A program made the translations under genes and the position numbers. Shown piece by piece: positions 49,235 to 56,773 of a stretch of DNA of 64,000 nucleotides. Positions within the stretch are counted from its first letter, which is position 1. Each line of letters begins with the position of its first letter. Source of the stretch: VXPQ01 sp965116435 (lineage in GTDB: Bacteria; Bacteroidota; Rhodothermia; Rhodothermales; VXPQ01); the NCBI GenBank assembly GCA_965116435.1, contig OZ220686.1, forward strand, positions 2,418,001 through 2,482,000, given 5' to 3'. The notes below the pieces were generated by a model that was not told the DNA's origin, ran no database searches, and saw only the letters and a program-made list of their open reading frames with translations.

Positions 49235-49831
49235 CTATTCAAAAGTATATGAACTCTTTATTCCAAAAGAATAATTAACGTGTCCAACCTCTTCGTGAAA
49301 AGCCTTTTTCACGCCAAAAGTAGCAGTAAATGGAACGTCATGTATGCGTATAAAAGGTATATTCATGCTTGTTGATATAGCAAAAGAATTTCTATGTCCA
49401 GCCGCTCCCAAATCAACACCGTCAAAATTATATATGTGCCTGTTTAATCCTGCAAGTAAATCCCAATAAATATTCTGATTGGGGTCTTGCATTTTTACGC
49501 CACCCATAAACTCCCAAATTTGAGTATTAGAAACGAAATCAAAGTTGGGATGAACCGGTTCCTCTATCTCGTTCGAACTTACTTGAATTACACCGTTCAA
49601 GAACGTATCAAATGCGGTTCCAACGCCAAGCGTAATGCCCCAAGGAGAATTATAGTTCTTGGTTATACCGTCCAGCGGCGTATGAAACCTTGTGAAGGAG
49701 GCATCATACATCATATATACCATAACAATTCCTTTCTTGCCTGGTATAGCATCGCTATCTGTAGATTGCGCCTTCGTATAAGAAGGCAATAGGCATAACA
49801 TCGCAAAAAGACAGAGGAAAAACTTGTTCAT
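49235..49831 (-). CDS. Small outer-membrane-type protein, unknown function
   Basis: The product is 198 residues from the ATG at 49831, fixed by a strong GGAGG 9 nt upstream. The signal peptide is FLCLFAMLCLLPSYTKAQ. The body is rich in aromatic and Gly residues with alternating pattern (SPWGITLGVGTAFDTFLNGV, WEFMGGVKMQDPNQNIYWDL) and ends FGIKSSYTFE, fitting a small beta-barrel. The frame stays open upstream to 50053, where another signal-like lipoprotein start occurs. AT-rich; part of the island. Confidence 0.7.
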   Translation of the reverse strand: MNKFFLCLFAMLCLLPSYTKAQSTDSDAIPGKKGIVMVYMMYDASFTRFHTPLDGITKNYNSPWGITLGVGTAFDTFLNGVIQVSSNEIEEPVHPNFDFVSNTQIWEFMGGVKMQDPNQNIYWDLLAGLNRHIYNFDGVDLGAAGHRNSFAISTSMNIPFIRIHDVPFTATFGVKKAFHEEVGHVNYSFGIKSSYTFE

Positions 49832-49951
49832 GGCTCGGTTCCTCCAATCTGTCGTGTTACCAACTGTTGGGGATGTTGAGTCGGTTACCGTACCGCATCC
49901 TGCGAACAGGATCAATGCTGCGATAGCGACAGTGTATTTGCTTGCGGGCAT
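49832..49951 (-). other. In-frame lipoprotein-like leader before the outer-membrane gene
   Basis: An ATG at 49951 opens MPASKYTVAIAALILFAGCG, a signal peptide with lipobox LFAGC, and the frame runs without stop into the next gene's own signal peptide. No good ribosome site precedes it. It may be a relic of a lipoprotein gene or a second start giving a lipid-anchored form. Confidence 0.4.
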
Positions 49952-49980
49952 TTTTTCGGGGTTTGATTTTGTCAGGGGCC

Positions 49981-50014
49981 GTCCGTGTAAACGGACAGCA
50001 GGTTGAACCTGCTG
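49981..50014. other. Two adjacent hairpins in the leader
   Basis: GTCCGT (49981) pairs with ACGGAC (49991) over GTAA. CAGCAGGTT (49996-50004) pairs with AACCTGCTG (50006-50014) around a single base. They lie between the C13 tract and the lipoprotein-like ATG. They could act as an attenuator or protein site; function is inferred only from position. Confidence 0.5.
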
Positions 50015-50036
50015 TTCAATCTTGGCGGACATAATA

Positions 50037-50049
50037 CCCCCCCCCCCCC
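50037..50049. repeat. Homopolymer of 13 C
   Basis: Thirteen consecutive C on + (G on the coding strand of the outer-membrane gene) lie 206 bp before its ATG at 49831 and 86 bp before the lipoprotein-like ATG at 49951. They also fall inside the open frame starting at 50053 (MWGGGG). This is a typical slipped-strand site. Confidence 0.8.
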
Positions 50050-50133
50050 ACACATTAAGTCAAGAAACTCCAAGATATTCACGAAAATTTCACAAAACAT
50101 GATTAGTCGGGATTGTCTCGGCATGCTGTAAAT

Positions 50134-50241
50134 CCTTACTTTTCAATTATTTCTTTACATTTCAAAATAATTCCTACATTTTCAGATTCGCCTTACTTTT
50201 CTGAATTTCACCTACCCCTCCTCCGCGTTTCTGCCCCGCAG
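50134..50241 (+). repeat. R1 repeat, copy 3
   Basis: From CCTTACTTTTCAATTATTTC to GCCCCGCAGG it matches the copies at 41789 and 48418. Its GC-rich end is expanded into the tandem array that follows. This and the array fill the ~460-bp gap before mrp; I see no gene there. Confidence 0.85.
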
Positions 50242-50399
50242 GCCCTAATCCACCCCGCACGCGGAACGCCGGGGGCGCGGTCTTCGCCCCGCAACCCCTA
50301 TCCACCCCGCGCGCGGAACGCCGGGGATGCGGTCTTCGCCTCGCAGGCCCTATCCACCCCGTGCACGGAACGCAGGGTGCGGTTGGTGCGTCGCAGGGG
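50242..50399 (+). repeat. Tandem repeat of about 52-53 bp, three copies
   Basis: Units start at 50242, 50295 and 50347 with CCCTATCCACCCCGCGCGCG or close variants, followed by GAACGCCGGGG and a TCTTCGCC-type spacer. The same motif ends the other R1 copies (41899, 48523), so the array grew from the R1 end. It borders the right end of the island. Confidence 0.75.
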
Positions 50400-50516
50400 C
50401 GCCCGGACGGTTGCGTTGTTTCCCGATGCGTTTCCCTGATGCGTTTCCCTGACACGCACGGATAAGGCTGTTCGGATCGCATGGCCCCGTTGATGATTTT
50501 CCGTACCTGATCGATT

Positions 50517-51638
50517 ATGCCCGCTTCGCTTGACGACGTATTGCGCGCCTTGTCCACCGTGGTCTCGCCGGACAGCGGCAAGGACATTCTGCGGCTGAAC
50601 CTGGTGAAGGACCTGAAGGTTCGGGACGACCGGGCGGCGTTTACGGTGTTGCTGAAGGAGGCGCCCGCCTCGTTTGCGGAAACCGTGGCGGACCGCTGCC
50701 GCGAAGCCATTCGCCGGGAAACGCACGCCGACATGCAGGTGGATGTCGCCGTGGAGCACGAGATGATTTCCCTCGATATGCACGACGGCGGATCCGCCAA
50801 AAGCGTGCAGCCTGCCGGGGTGGTCAATTTTGTGGCCGTCGCGTCGGGGAAAGGGGGGGTGGGCAAGAGCACGGTGGCGGTGAACCTGGCGGGAGCGCTG
50901 CGCCAGAAGGGCTACGACGTGGGCCTGGTGGATGCGGACATCTACGGGCCGTCCATACCGCTCATGTTTGGCGTGGGGGACGAGAAGCCTCGGGTCGATG
51001 CGAACCGCAAGATCGTGCCGCTGGAGCGTCACGGCGTGAAACTGCTTTCGATGGGCATGATGGTGGACCCCGAAAAGGCGGTGATCTGGCGCGGTCCCAT
51101 GGTGACGAACGCCATCCGGCAGTTCCTCGGGGAATGCGCATGGGGGACGCTGGATTATCTGATTCTGGACCTGCCGCCGGGTACTGGAGACATTCAGTTG
51201 ACCATCGTGCAGAGCCTTGCGCTGACGGGCGCGGTGGTCGTATCCACGCCGCAGCCCGTGGCGCTTGCCGATGCCCGCAAGGGGGTCGCCATGTTTCGGA
51301 ACGTGCGGGCGCCCGTGCTGGGACTGGTCGAGAATATGGCCTGGTTTTCTCCGCCCGACATTCCCGACAAAAAGTATTATATTTTCGGACGGGGGGGCGC
51401 CGCCGCGCTCAGCAAGGAACTGGGCGTGCCCTTGCTGGCCGAGTTGCCGATTCGGGAGCGGCTGCGGGAGTCGGGCGACGCCGGAACGCCCATCGTGTTC
51501 GCCGAACCAGAGGGGACGCTGGCGCGCCTGTTCGGTGCGTTTGCGGACCGGGTTGCGCGCGAAGCCACCGTCCGCAACGCCACGAAACCCGCCACGCAAA
51601 AAGTAGAAATTCTGCATCGGGGATCCACACCGGCTTAG
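50517..51638 (+). CDS. mrp: Mrp/NBP35-family iron-sulfur carrier ATPase
   Basis: The product is 373 residues. The N-terminal MIP18/DUF59 domain covers about 1-95. The P-loop domain has the deviant Walker A GKGGVGKS (111-118) and DADIYGPSIP, with LDYLILDLPPGTGD later. The usual CPxC pair that bridges a cluster is replaced by MAWFSPPDIPDKKYYIFG, as seen in other Bacteroidota. It carries Fe-S clusters to target proteins. A nifU-like gene follows 46 bp downstream. It marks the return to core genome. Confidence 0.93.
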   Translation: MPASLDDVLRALSTVVSPDSGKDILRLNLVKDLKVRDDRAAFTVLLKEAPASFAETVADRCREAIRRETHADMQVDVAVEHEMISLDMHDGGSAKSVQPAGVVNFVAVASGKGGVGKSTVAVNLAGALRQKGYDVGLVDADIYGPSIPLMFGVGDEKPRVDANRKIVPLERHGVKLLSMGMMVDPEKAVIWRGPMVTNAIRQFLGECAWGTLDYLILDLPPGTGDIQLTIVQSLALTGAVVVSTPQPVALADARKGVAMFRNVRAPVLGLVENMAWFSPPDIPDKKYYIFGRGGAAALSKELGVPLLAELPIRERLRESGDAGTPIVFAEPEGTLARLFGAFADRVAREATVRNATKPATQKVEILHRGSTPA

Positions 51639-51684
51639 CATAGTTTGCTGATAGTCCGCATAGACACATCCCGGGAGAACGCAC

Positions 51685-51984
51685 ATGTCCGGCAAGAACG
51701 AACCCATTGAAGCACAGGCGTCCGTGGCCGACGCGGATCAGGAACTCCGCGACCGGATCGAGGAATCGCTCGATTCGATCCGGCCCTATTTACTGGCGGA
51801 CGGAGGTTCCGTGCGCCTGCTGAACGTGACGCCGGATATGGTGGTGGAGCTGGAATTGCTGGGGGCTTGCGGCACCTGTCCCATGAGCGCCATGACCTTA
51901 CGGGCCGGCATCGAACAGGCGCTGAAGCGCTCCGTCCCGCAAATCGCCCGCGTCGAGGCGGTGAACGCCCCGTCGCCGTACTGA
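51685..51984 (+). CDS. NifU C-terminal-domain iron-sulfur scaffold protein
   Basis: The product is 99 residues, a single NifU-like domain with GGSVRLLNV and the cluster-binding CGTCPMSAMT (C62, C65). It assembles or passes on Fe-S clusters and is naturally paired with Mrp. A purine-rich GGGAGAA lies upstream of the ATG. Confidence 0.92.
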   Translation: MSGKNEPIEAQASVADADQELRDRIEESLDSIRPYLLADGGSVRLLNVTPDMVVELELLGACGTCPMSAMTLRAGIEQALKRSVPQIARVEAVNAPSPY

Positions 51985-52077
51985 GTCCGTTCCGTACGAG
52001 CCCCGGGCGTCCGGGCGAGTCACCTTCCTGTACGTCGTCCCGCGCCCATCGTCCGGCCCCGCCTTTTCTGTATCCCC

Positions 52078-53286
52078 TTACTTCTCCGCTGCCCCCTGCG
52101 TCAGGTATTCCATGGTCAGGTACGCCATGAATCCCGGGGCGGTGCGTAGCGCCTCTTCGTCGATGGCGAACCGGGGCGTGTGGAGGCCGTGCACGATGTT
52201 TTTTGCTTCGTTGCGGGTGCCGAACCGGTAGAAGGCGCCGGGCGCCTCGCGCAGGAACCAGGCAAAATCCTCCGAGGCGTACCACATGTCCAGATCGACC
52301 ACGTTCTCCTCGCCCACATAGTCCACCGCAGCGTTCCGAACGAATGCGGCGGATGCGGGGTCGTTGCACAGGACGGGGTAGCCCGTCTTGATCTCCACGC
52401 GGACGCGCGCGCCGTGCGCTTCCGCCGTCTTTTCCGCAATGCGGCGAATATGTTCGTGCGCCTGAAACCGCCAGGTTTCGTCGAGCGAGCGGAACGAACC
52501 TTCCAGCACGACCCGCTCGGGAATGACATTCGTTGCGCCGTCCGCCATAAACCGCCCGATCGAGAGGATGCTGGGCACGTCCGGCGGGCAATGCCGGCTC
52601 GTGACGGATTGCAGGGCGGCCAGCGTGTGCGCGGCGGCAAGCACCGGATCGGCGTCCAGCAGGTGGGGCGCAGCGGCGTGGCCGCCTTCTCCCTCGATCG
52701 TGATGTACACTTCGTCCGCCGAAGCCATGTAGCGCCCGGATCGGATACCGATTTTCCCGGCGTCCAGCCCGGGATGCACGTGTTGGCCAAAGATCGCCCG
52801 GGGCGTTGGGCCAAACGCCTCGCCGAGTGCGCCTTCCCGGATCATGGGCAGCGCGCCGCCGGGAAGTTTTTCTTCGCTGGGCTGGAACAGGAACCGGACG
52901 CTTCCGGGCAGTTCCGCGCGCAGCCGATGCAGGATGATGGCTGTCCCGAGGAGCGAGGCCGTGTGCGCGTCGTGGCCGCAGGCATGCATGACGCCCTCGT
53001 TTTCCGAGGCGAAATCGACCGCGCTGTCTTCCTGGATGGGCAGGGCGTCCATGTCGGCCCGCAGCGCCAGCGCGGGGCCGGGCCGTTCGCCGTAGAGCGT
53101 GGCCACGACGCCGGTTTGCGCTACCTCGGTCCGCACCTCAAAGCCGAGCGCCTCAAGGGTGTTCGCCGCGAGCTTCGCCGTGTTCCATTCCGAATACGCC
53201 AATTCCGGGTTCCGGTGCAGGGTGCGCCGGATATCGACGATGCGCTCGAAAAGTTCGTCGTTCAGTTGTTGGATGCGTTCGCGCAT
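52078..53286 (-). CDS. M20 family amidohydrolase (N-acyl-amino acid / hippurate type)
   Basis: The product is 402 residues from the ATG at 53286. Motifs: HRNPELAYSEWNTA, LRADMDALPIQE, the metal site HACGHDAHTA (C103, H105), FQPSEEKLPGGA and FGQHVHPGLDAGKIG. This set defines the M20D aminoacylase/carboxypeptidase subfamily, cytosolic zinc or manganese enzymes that split N-acyl amino acids. The substrate is not readable. It ends the minus-strand pair with the DUF58 gene, 8 bp away. Confidence 0.92.
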   Translation of the reverse strand: MRERIQQLNDELFERIVDIRRTLHRNPELAYSEWNTAKLAANTLEALGFEVRTEVAQTGVVATLYGERPGPALALRADMDALPIQEDSAVDFASENEGVMHACGHDAHTASLLGTAIILHRLRAELPGSVRFLFQPSEEKLPGGALPMIREGALGEAFGPTPRAIFGQHVHPGLDAGKIGIRSGRYMASADEVYITIEGEGGHAAAPHLLDADPVLAAAHTLAALQSVTSRHCPPDVPSILSIGRFMADGATNVIPERVVLEGSFRSLDETWRFQAHEHIRRIAEKTAEAHGARVRVEIKTGYPVLCNDPASAAFVRNAAVDYVGEENVVDLDMWYASEDFAWFLREAPGAFYRFGTRNEAKNIVHGLHTPRFAIDEEALRTAPGFMAYLTMEYLTQGAAEK

Positions 53287-53294
53287 GGTCGCCG

Positions 53295-54230
53295 TCAAAC
53301 CAGTTTTTTTCGCTTGTTCAAATAGGCGAGCAGGGCCTTGTCGTACGGCTGCGCCGTATTCAGTTCCACAAAGTCGATGGCGTATTCGAGGCACTGCCGA
53401 CGAAACCGGTCTCCGAAGAATTGCGCCGCCTCGCGGTAATTGTCGCGTATGTGCGCCGGTTGCAGGGAAATTTCCTCGCCGGTTTCCATGTCCCGGAAAA
53501 TCATCGGCGCGTCCGGGAAGTCGAATTCGCGCTCCGTGGCGGATTCCAGCACATGAAACACGAGGACTTCGTGCCCCCGGTAGCGCAGGTGCCGCAACGC
53601 TTTGAGCAGGTCTTCGTGGCGCCCGACATTTTCGAAAAGGTCGGTAATGACCACGACGAGGGAGCGCCGGGCGATGCGTTCGGCGATTGCGCTGAGCGCG
53701 TCCGCGGCGCCGGTGCGTTTTTGCGGCGGCGGATGGTCGATGGTTTCTTGCAACCGGACGAGCAACTGCCGCAGCCAGGCCGTCGTGCTCTTGGGGGACA
53801 TGACGGTGCGGATTTCCTCGTCGAACGTGATGAGTCCGGTGGCGTCCCGCTGCTTGACCATGATGTAGTGCAACGCCGCGGCGAGGTAGGTCCCGTACGT
53901 TACCTTGGCGAGCGCCGCCTTTCCCTGGTATCGCATGGATGCGGATATGTCCAGCGCTACGTAGTGCCGCAGGTTGGTTTCTTCCTCGAATCGCTTCACA
54001 TAGCGCCGGTCCGTTTTGCCGTACACTTTCCAGTCCACGTAGCGCAGTTCGTCGCCCGCGATGTAGGGGCGGTGCTCGGCGAATTCGACGGAAAATCCGT
54101 GGTACGGACTTTTGTGCAGGCCGGTAATGAATCCTTCGACGATCATGCGCGCCCGGAGCTCCATGTTGTTCAGACGAGATACGACGACAGGGTCGAGATA
54201 TTTCCGGGTGGCGTCTTGCGCAGCGGGCAT
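53295..54230 (-). CDS. DUF58 domain protein (MoxR-associated type)
   Basis: The product is 311 residues from the ATG at 54230. The DUF58 core is GDELRYVDWKVYGKTDRRYV and KRFEEETNLRHYVALDISAS, a vWA-like fold with the MIDAS-like DISAS. SLVVVITDLFENVGRHEDLL follows. Such proteins usually act with a MoxR AAA+ ATPase; none is next to it here. It is divergent from pyrR with a 103-bp shared promoter region. Confidence 0.88.
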   Translation of the reverse strand: MPAAQDATRKYLDPVVVSRLNNMELRARMIVEGFITGLHKSPYHGFSVEFAEHRPYIAGDELRYVDWKVYGKTDRRYVKRFEEETNLRHYVALDISASMRYQGKAALAKVTYGTYLAAALHYIMVKQRDATGLITFDEEIRTVMSPKSTTAWLRQLLVRLQETIDHPPPQKRTGAADALSAIAERIARRSLVVVITDLFENVGRHEDLLKALRHLRYRGHEVLVFHVLESATEREFDFPDAPMIFRDMETGEEISLQPAHIRDNYREAAQFFGDRFRRQCLEYAIDFVELNTAQPYDKALLAYLNKRKKLV

Positions 54231-54298
54231 GGCGGTCCAGGGAATGTCGAAAAGCGTTACATTGCGGATCGTTGTACGAAGGTACGGCACAGAAACTG

Positions 54299-54311
54299 GA
54301 ATCCGGGATTC
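54299..54311. promoter_or_regulatory. Short palindrome upstream of pyrR
   Basis: GAATCC (54299) and GGATTC (54306) form a 6-bp palindrome with one central base, 22 bp before the pyrR ATG and followed by a short T run. It could be an operator or a small PyrR-related leader stem; support is positional only. Confidence 0.3.
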
Positions 54312-54333
54312 ATTTTTCGTAATTTCCAGAATT

Positions 54334-54903
54334 ATGGAGTTAACGGATCGCATCAAGGCGCAATTGATGGACGCCCACGATCTGGATCGTACGCTGAATC
54401 GCATGGCGCGCCAGATTGTGGAAATGATACATCCTGAAGAGGATGCCTCGCGCCATTTCGGTTTAATAGGGATGCAGACGCGCGGCGTGTACCTGGCCCG
54501 GCGCCTGCGCGACAAGATTCTGGCGTTCGAATCCCTGAAGGTCCCGGTGGGCGTGCTCGACGCCACCATGTACCGGGACGATTTTCGCATTCGCCTCGAA
54601 CAGCCCGTCGTGCGCACTACGGACATCCCGTTCGATATTACGAAGCGGCGTCTTGTCCTGGTGGACGATGTGTTGTATACCGGACGCACGGCCCGGGCGG
54701 CGTTCGATGCGCTCATGGATATCGGGCGTCCGGCCTCCGTGAAATTCCTTGTGATCGTAGATCGCGGCCTTCGGGAACTGCCCGTGTGCGCGGATATCGT
54801 AGGCCGACAGGTGCCGACGCTTCCGGGAGAAGAAGTGCGGGTGCGGCTGCAGGAGATCGACGGCCAGGAAGGCGTATGGCTGGTGGAAACTTCGAATGAA
54901 TAA
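54334..54903 (+). CDS. pyrR: PyrR-type uracil phosphoribosyltransferase/regulator
   Basis: The product is 189 residues with the PRPP-binding loop LVLVDDVLYTGRTARAA and the N-terminal HFGLIGMQTRGVYLARRL. PyrR proteins regulate pyrimidine genes and make UMP from uracil. The last 8 bp overlap pyrB, the classic pyrR-pyrB arrangement, supporting a regulatory role. No clear attenuator is seen in the short leader. Confidence 0.93.
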   Translation: MELTDRIKAQLMDAHDLDRTLNRMARQIVEMIHPEEDASRHFGLIGMQTRGVYLARRLRDKILAFESLKVPVGVLDATMYRDDFRIRLEQPVVRTTDIPFDITKRRLVLVDDVLYTGRTARAAFDALMDIGRPASVKFLVIVDRGLRELPVCADIVGRQVPTLPGEEVRVRLQEIDGQEGVWLVETSNE

Positions 54904-55882
54904 ACCCATGCAAGCACCCGAAGAAGCAATCAGGCCTCCGGTGCCTCCGGGGACGTTGAAGCACCGCCATTTGCTGGGTCTTGCGACGTACGACGCAGAC
55001 GAAATAGGGCTGATTCTGCATACGGCGCGGCATTTTCGCTCGGTGTTGCAGCGCCTTATTCCGCAGGTGCGCGCGATGCGGGGGGTTACCGTCGCCAACC
55101 TTTTTTTCGAGCCGTCCACCCGGACGCGCATTTCTTTCGAGCTGGCCGAAAAGCGCTTGTCGGCGGATCCGGTCAATTTCGCCGTTTCCGGCTCGTCTGT
55201 CTCGAAGGGAGAAACGCTGAAGGACACGGCCCTGAATATCGAGGCGATGAAGGTGGATATGGTTGTGATTCGGCACAAATCCCCGGGCGCGGCGATTTTT
55301 CTGACGCAATGCATCGATTCTGTGGTGATCAATGCGGGGGACGGCGCCCACGAACACCCCACGCAGGCGTTGCTGGACTTGCTGACGCTTACGGATATCC
55401 ATCCCTCGCTCGAAGGCCGAACCATTTCCATTATCGGAGATATTGCGCACAGCCGCGTGGCCCGCTCGAACATATACGGCTTGCGGGCGCTCGGCGCGCA
55501 GGTCACGCTGTGCGCACCCGCCACCATGACGCCGGTGGGCGTCGAGGACATGGGCGTGCGGGTCACGCACCGCCTGGACGAAGCGCTGGAAGGGTGCGAC
55601 GTGGCGATGGCGCTGCGCGTGCAACTCGAACGACAGGGCGCCATGCTTTTTCCCGGCGTGCGGGAGTACCACGAGCGGTACGGCATTACCCTGGACCATA
55701 TGGAGCGGCATCCCGATCTTCGCATTATGCACCCGGGACCCGTGAACCGGGGCGTGGAACTGGCCAGCGAAGTGGTGGATCACGAACGGGCCGTGATTCT
55801 GGATCAGGTGACGAACGGGGTCGCCACCCGCATGGCCGTCTTGTTTTTGCTGGCCGGGCCGCAGGAAGGGCTTGCGTCGTGA
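54896..55882 (+). CDS. pyrB: Aspartate carbamoyltransferase catalytic chain
   Basis: The product is 328 residues. It has the carbamoyl-phosphate site FEPSTRTRISFELAEKRL, the aspartate-side HEHPTQALLDLLTL and the C-terminal MHPGPVNRGVEL. It makes N-carbamoyl-aspartate in pyrimidine synthesis. It is translationally coupled to pyrR by the 8-bp overlap. No regulatory pyrI follows. Confidence 0.97.
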   Translation: MNKPMQAPEEAIRPPVPPGTLKHRHLLGLATYDADEIGLILHTARHFRSVLQRLIPQVRAMRGVTVANLFFEPSTRTRISFELAEKRLSADPVNFAVSGSSVSKGETLKDTALNIEAMKVDMVVIRHKSPGAAIFLTQCIDSVVINAGDGAHEHPTQALLDLLTLTDIHPSLEGRTISIIGDIAHSRVARSNIYGLRALGAQVTLCAPATMTPVGVEDMGVRVTHRLDEALEGCDVAMALRVQLERQGAMLFPGVREYHERYGITLDHMERHPDLRIMHPGPVNRGVELASEVVDHERAVILDQVTNGVATRMAVLFLLAGPQEGLAS

Positions 55883-56045
55883 CGGCGGAGAACGGCTTGA
55901 CGGGCGGCGGCCTTGTGAAAAAATGCGTATTCACGGAACCTTTACGCCGAAAGCGTCCTACCATTTGTCCGTTGCCGGGGTTTTTTGGTACGCACCCCCA
56001 TGCATCCCCGGCCTTGCCTCAACAAGAATTACCTTCTTGCGCATT

Positions 56046-56273
56046 ATGCAGATGCCGACGCAGACACAAGTCCTCCTGGGCATTCCCAACAACCTCTATG
56101 TGTTCGATTTTGGCCGGTCTGGAACCGGCTCAGCCCCCTTCAGCGGAGACGAAACCGAAATTGAGCAAAACTGGGATATGGTACAGCAAAACGTTTCGAT
56201 CAATGGTTCGAAAGGGTCCCTGTATCGTCGGCCCCGAACCCTGCCGAACATAACGGTTATCCAGGAAGATTGA
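56046..56273 (+). CDS. Small protein of unknown function, coupled to the next gene
   Basis: A 75-residue frame (MQMPTQTQVLLGIPNNLYVF) whose stop overlaps the TTG start of the HsdR_N-like gene (TTGA). I recognise no domain. The coupling is the main reason to call it; the frame extends upstream to 55872 without a better start. Confidence 0.4.
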   Translation: MQMPTQTQVLLGIPNNLYVFDFGRSGTGSAPFSGDETEIEQNWDMVQQNVSINGSKGSLYRRPRTLPNITVIQED

Positions 56274-56773
56274 CCGGCGCGGACGGTTTCCCCCGGTTGA
56301 ATCTCCCGGCCTGTTCTTTGCACATCCGGCCGGGGGAGAACAAGGATTCCCGATACGTTTTCGATTTCGTACGGAACAAGTACGTGCGCCTCGTTCCCGA
56401 GGAATGGGTTCGCGTGCATTTTTTGCATTTTCTCGTCGAGGAATGCGGGTATGTTCCGTCGTTGATTGCCGTGGAGATGCATTTCGAGTATCAGGGCATG
56501 TCCCGCCGGGCGGATCTGGTGGCGTACGACCGGCAGGGCGCTCCGGTCCTGATGACGGAATGCAAGGCGCCGCAGGTGCTTCCAGGCGCTGCGGCGTTCG
56601 AACAGGTGGCGAGATATAACCGGGTTGTCGGGGCGCGTTATCTTGCCGTAACGAATGGATTGCATCATTACTGCTGGCGGGCAGACCGTCCGGGCGAGTT
56701 TATGGACCGCATTCCCTCTTTTCAAGAAGTTTCCGCAGCCGGGCCTGCGCACGACAGGCCTTCGACGTTATGA
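56270..56773 (+). CDS. Type I restriction R-subunit N-terminal-like (HSDR_N) protein
   Basis: The product is 167 residues from a TTG. The single domain has FDFVRNKYVRLVPEEWVRVH and RADLVAYDRQGAPVLMTECK: a D(x14)ExK nuclease pattern (D82, E97, K99). This is the stand-alone HSDR_N protein common in Bacteroidota genomes, not part of a type I system here (no HsdM/HsdS nearby). It could be a nuclease for DNA repair or defence. Its end overlaps cysQ (ATGA at 56770). Confidence 0.8.
   Translation: MTGADGFPRLNLPACSLHIRPGENKDSRYVFDFVRNKYVRLVPEEWVRVHFLHFLVEECGYVPSLIAVEMHFEYQGMSRRADLVAYDRQGAPVLMTECKAPQVLPGAAAFEQVARYNRVVGARYLAVTNGLHHYCWRADRPGEFMDRIPSFQEVSAAGPAHDRPSTL

Noticed and set aside
41789..50399. 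CRISPR array from the repeated units
   Set aside because: R1 copies are kilobases apart, and the 52-bp array has no unique spacers between short repeats; no cas genes.
41040..50510. Integron cassette array
   Set aside because: Small modules, antitoxins and repeats fit the idea, but I find no integrase and no GTTRRRY/RYYYAAC core sites in the repeats.
41040..50510. Insertion sequence or prophage as source of the island
   Set aside because: No transposase, integrase or phage structural gene could be found in any frame, and no terminal inverted repeats frame the region.
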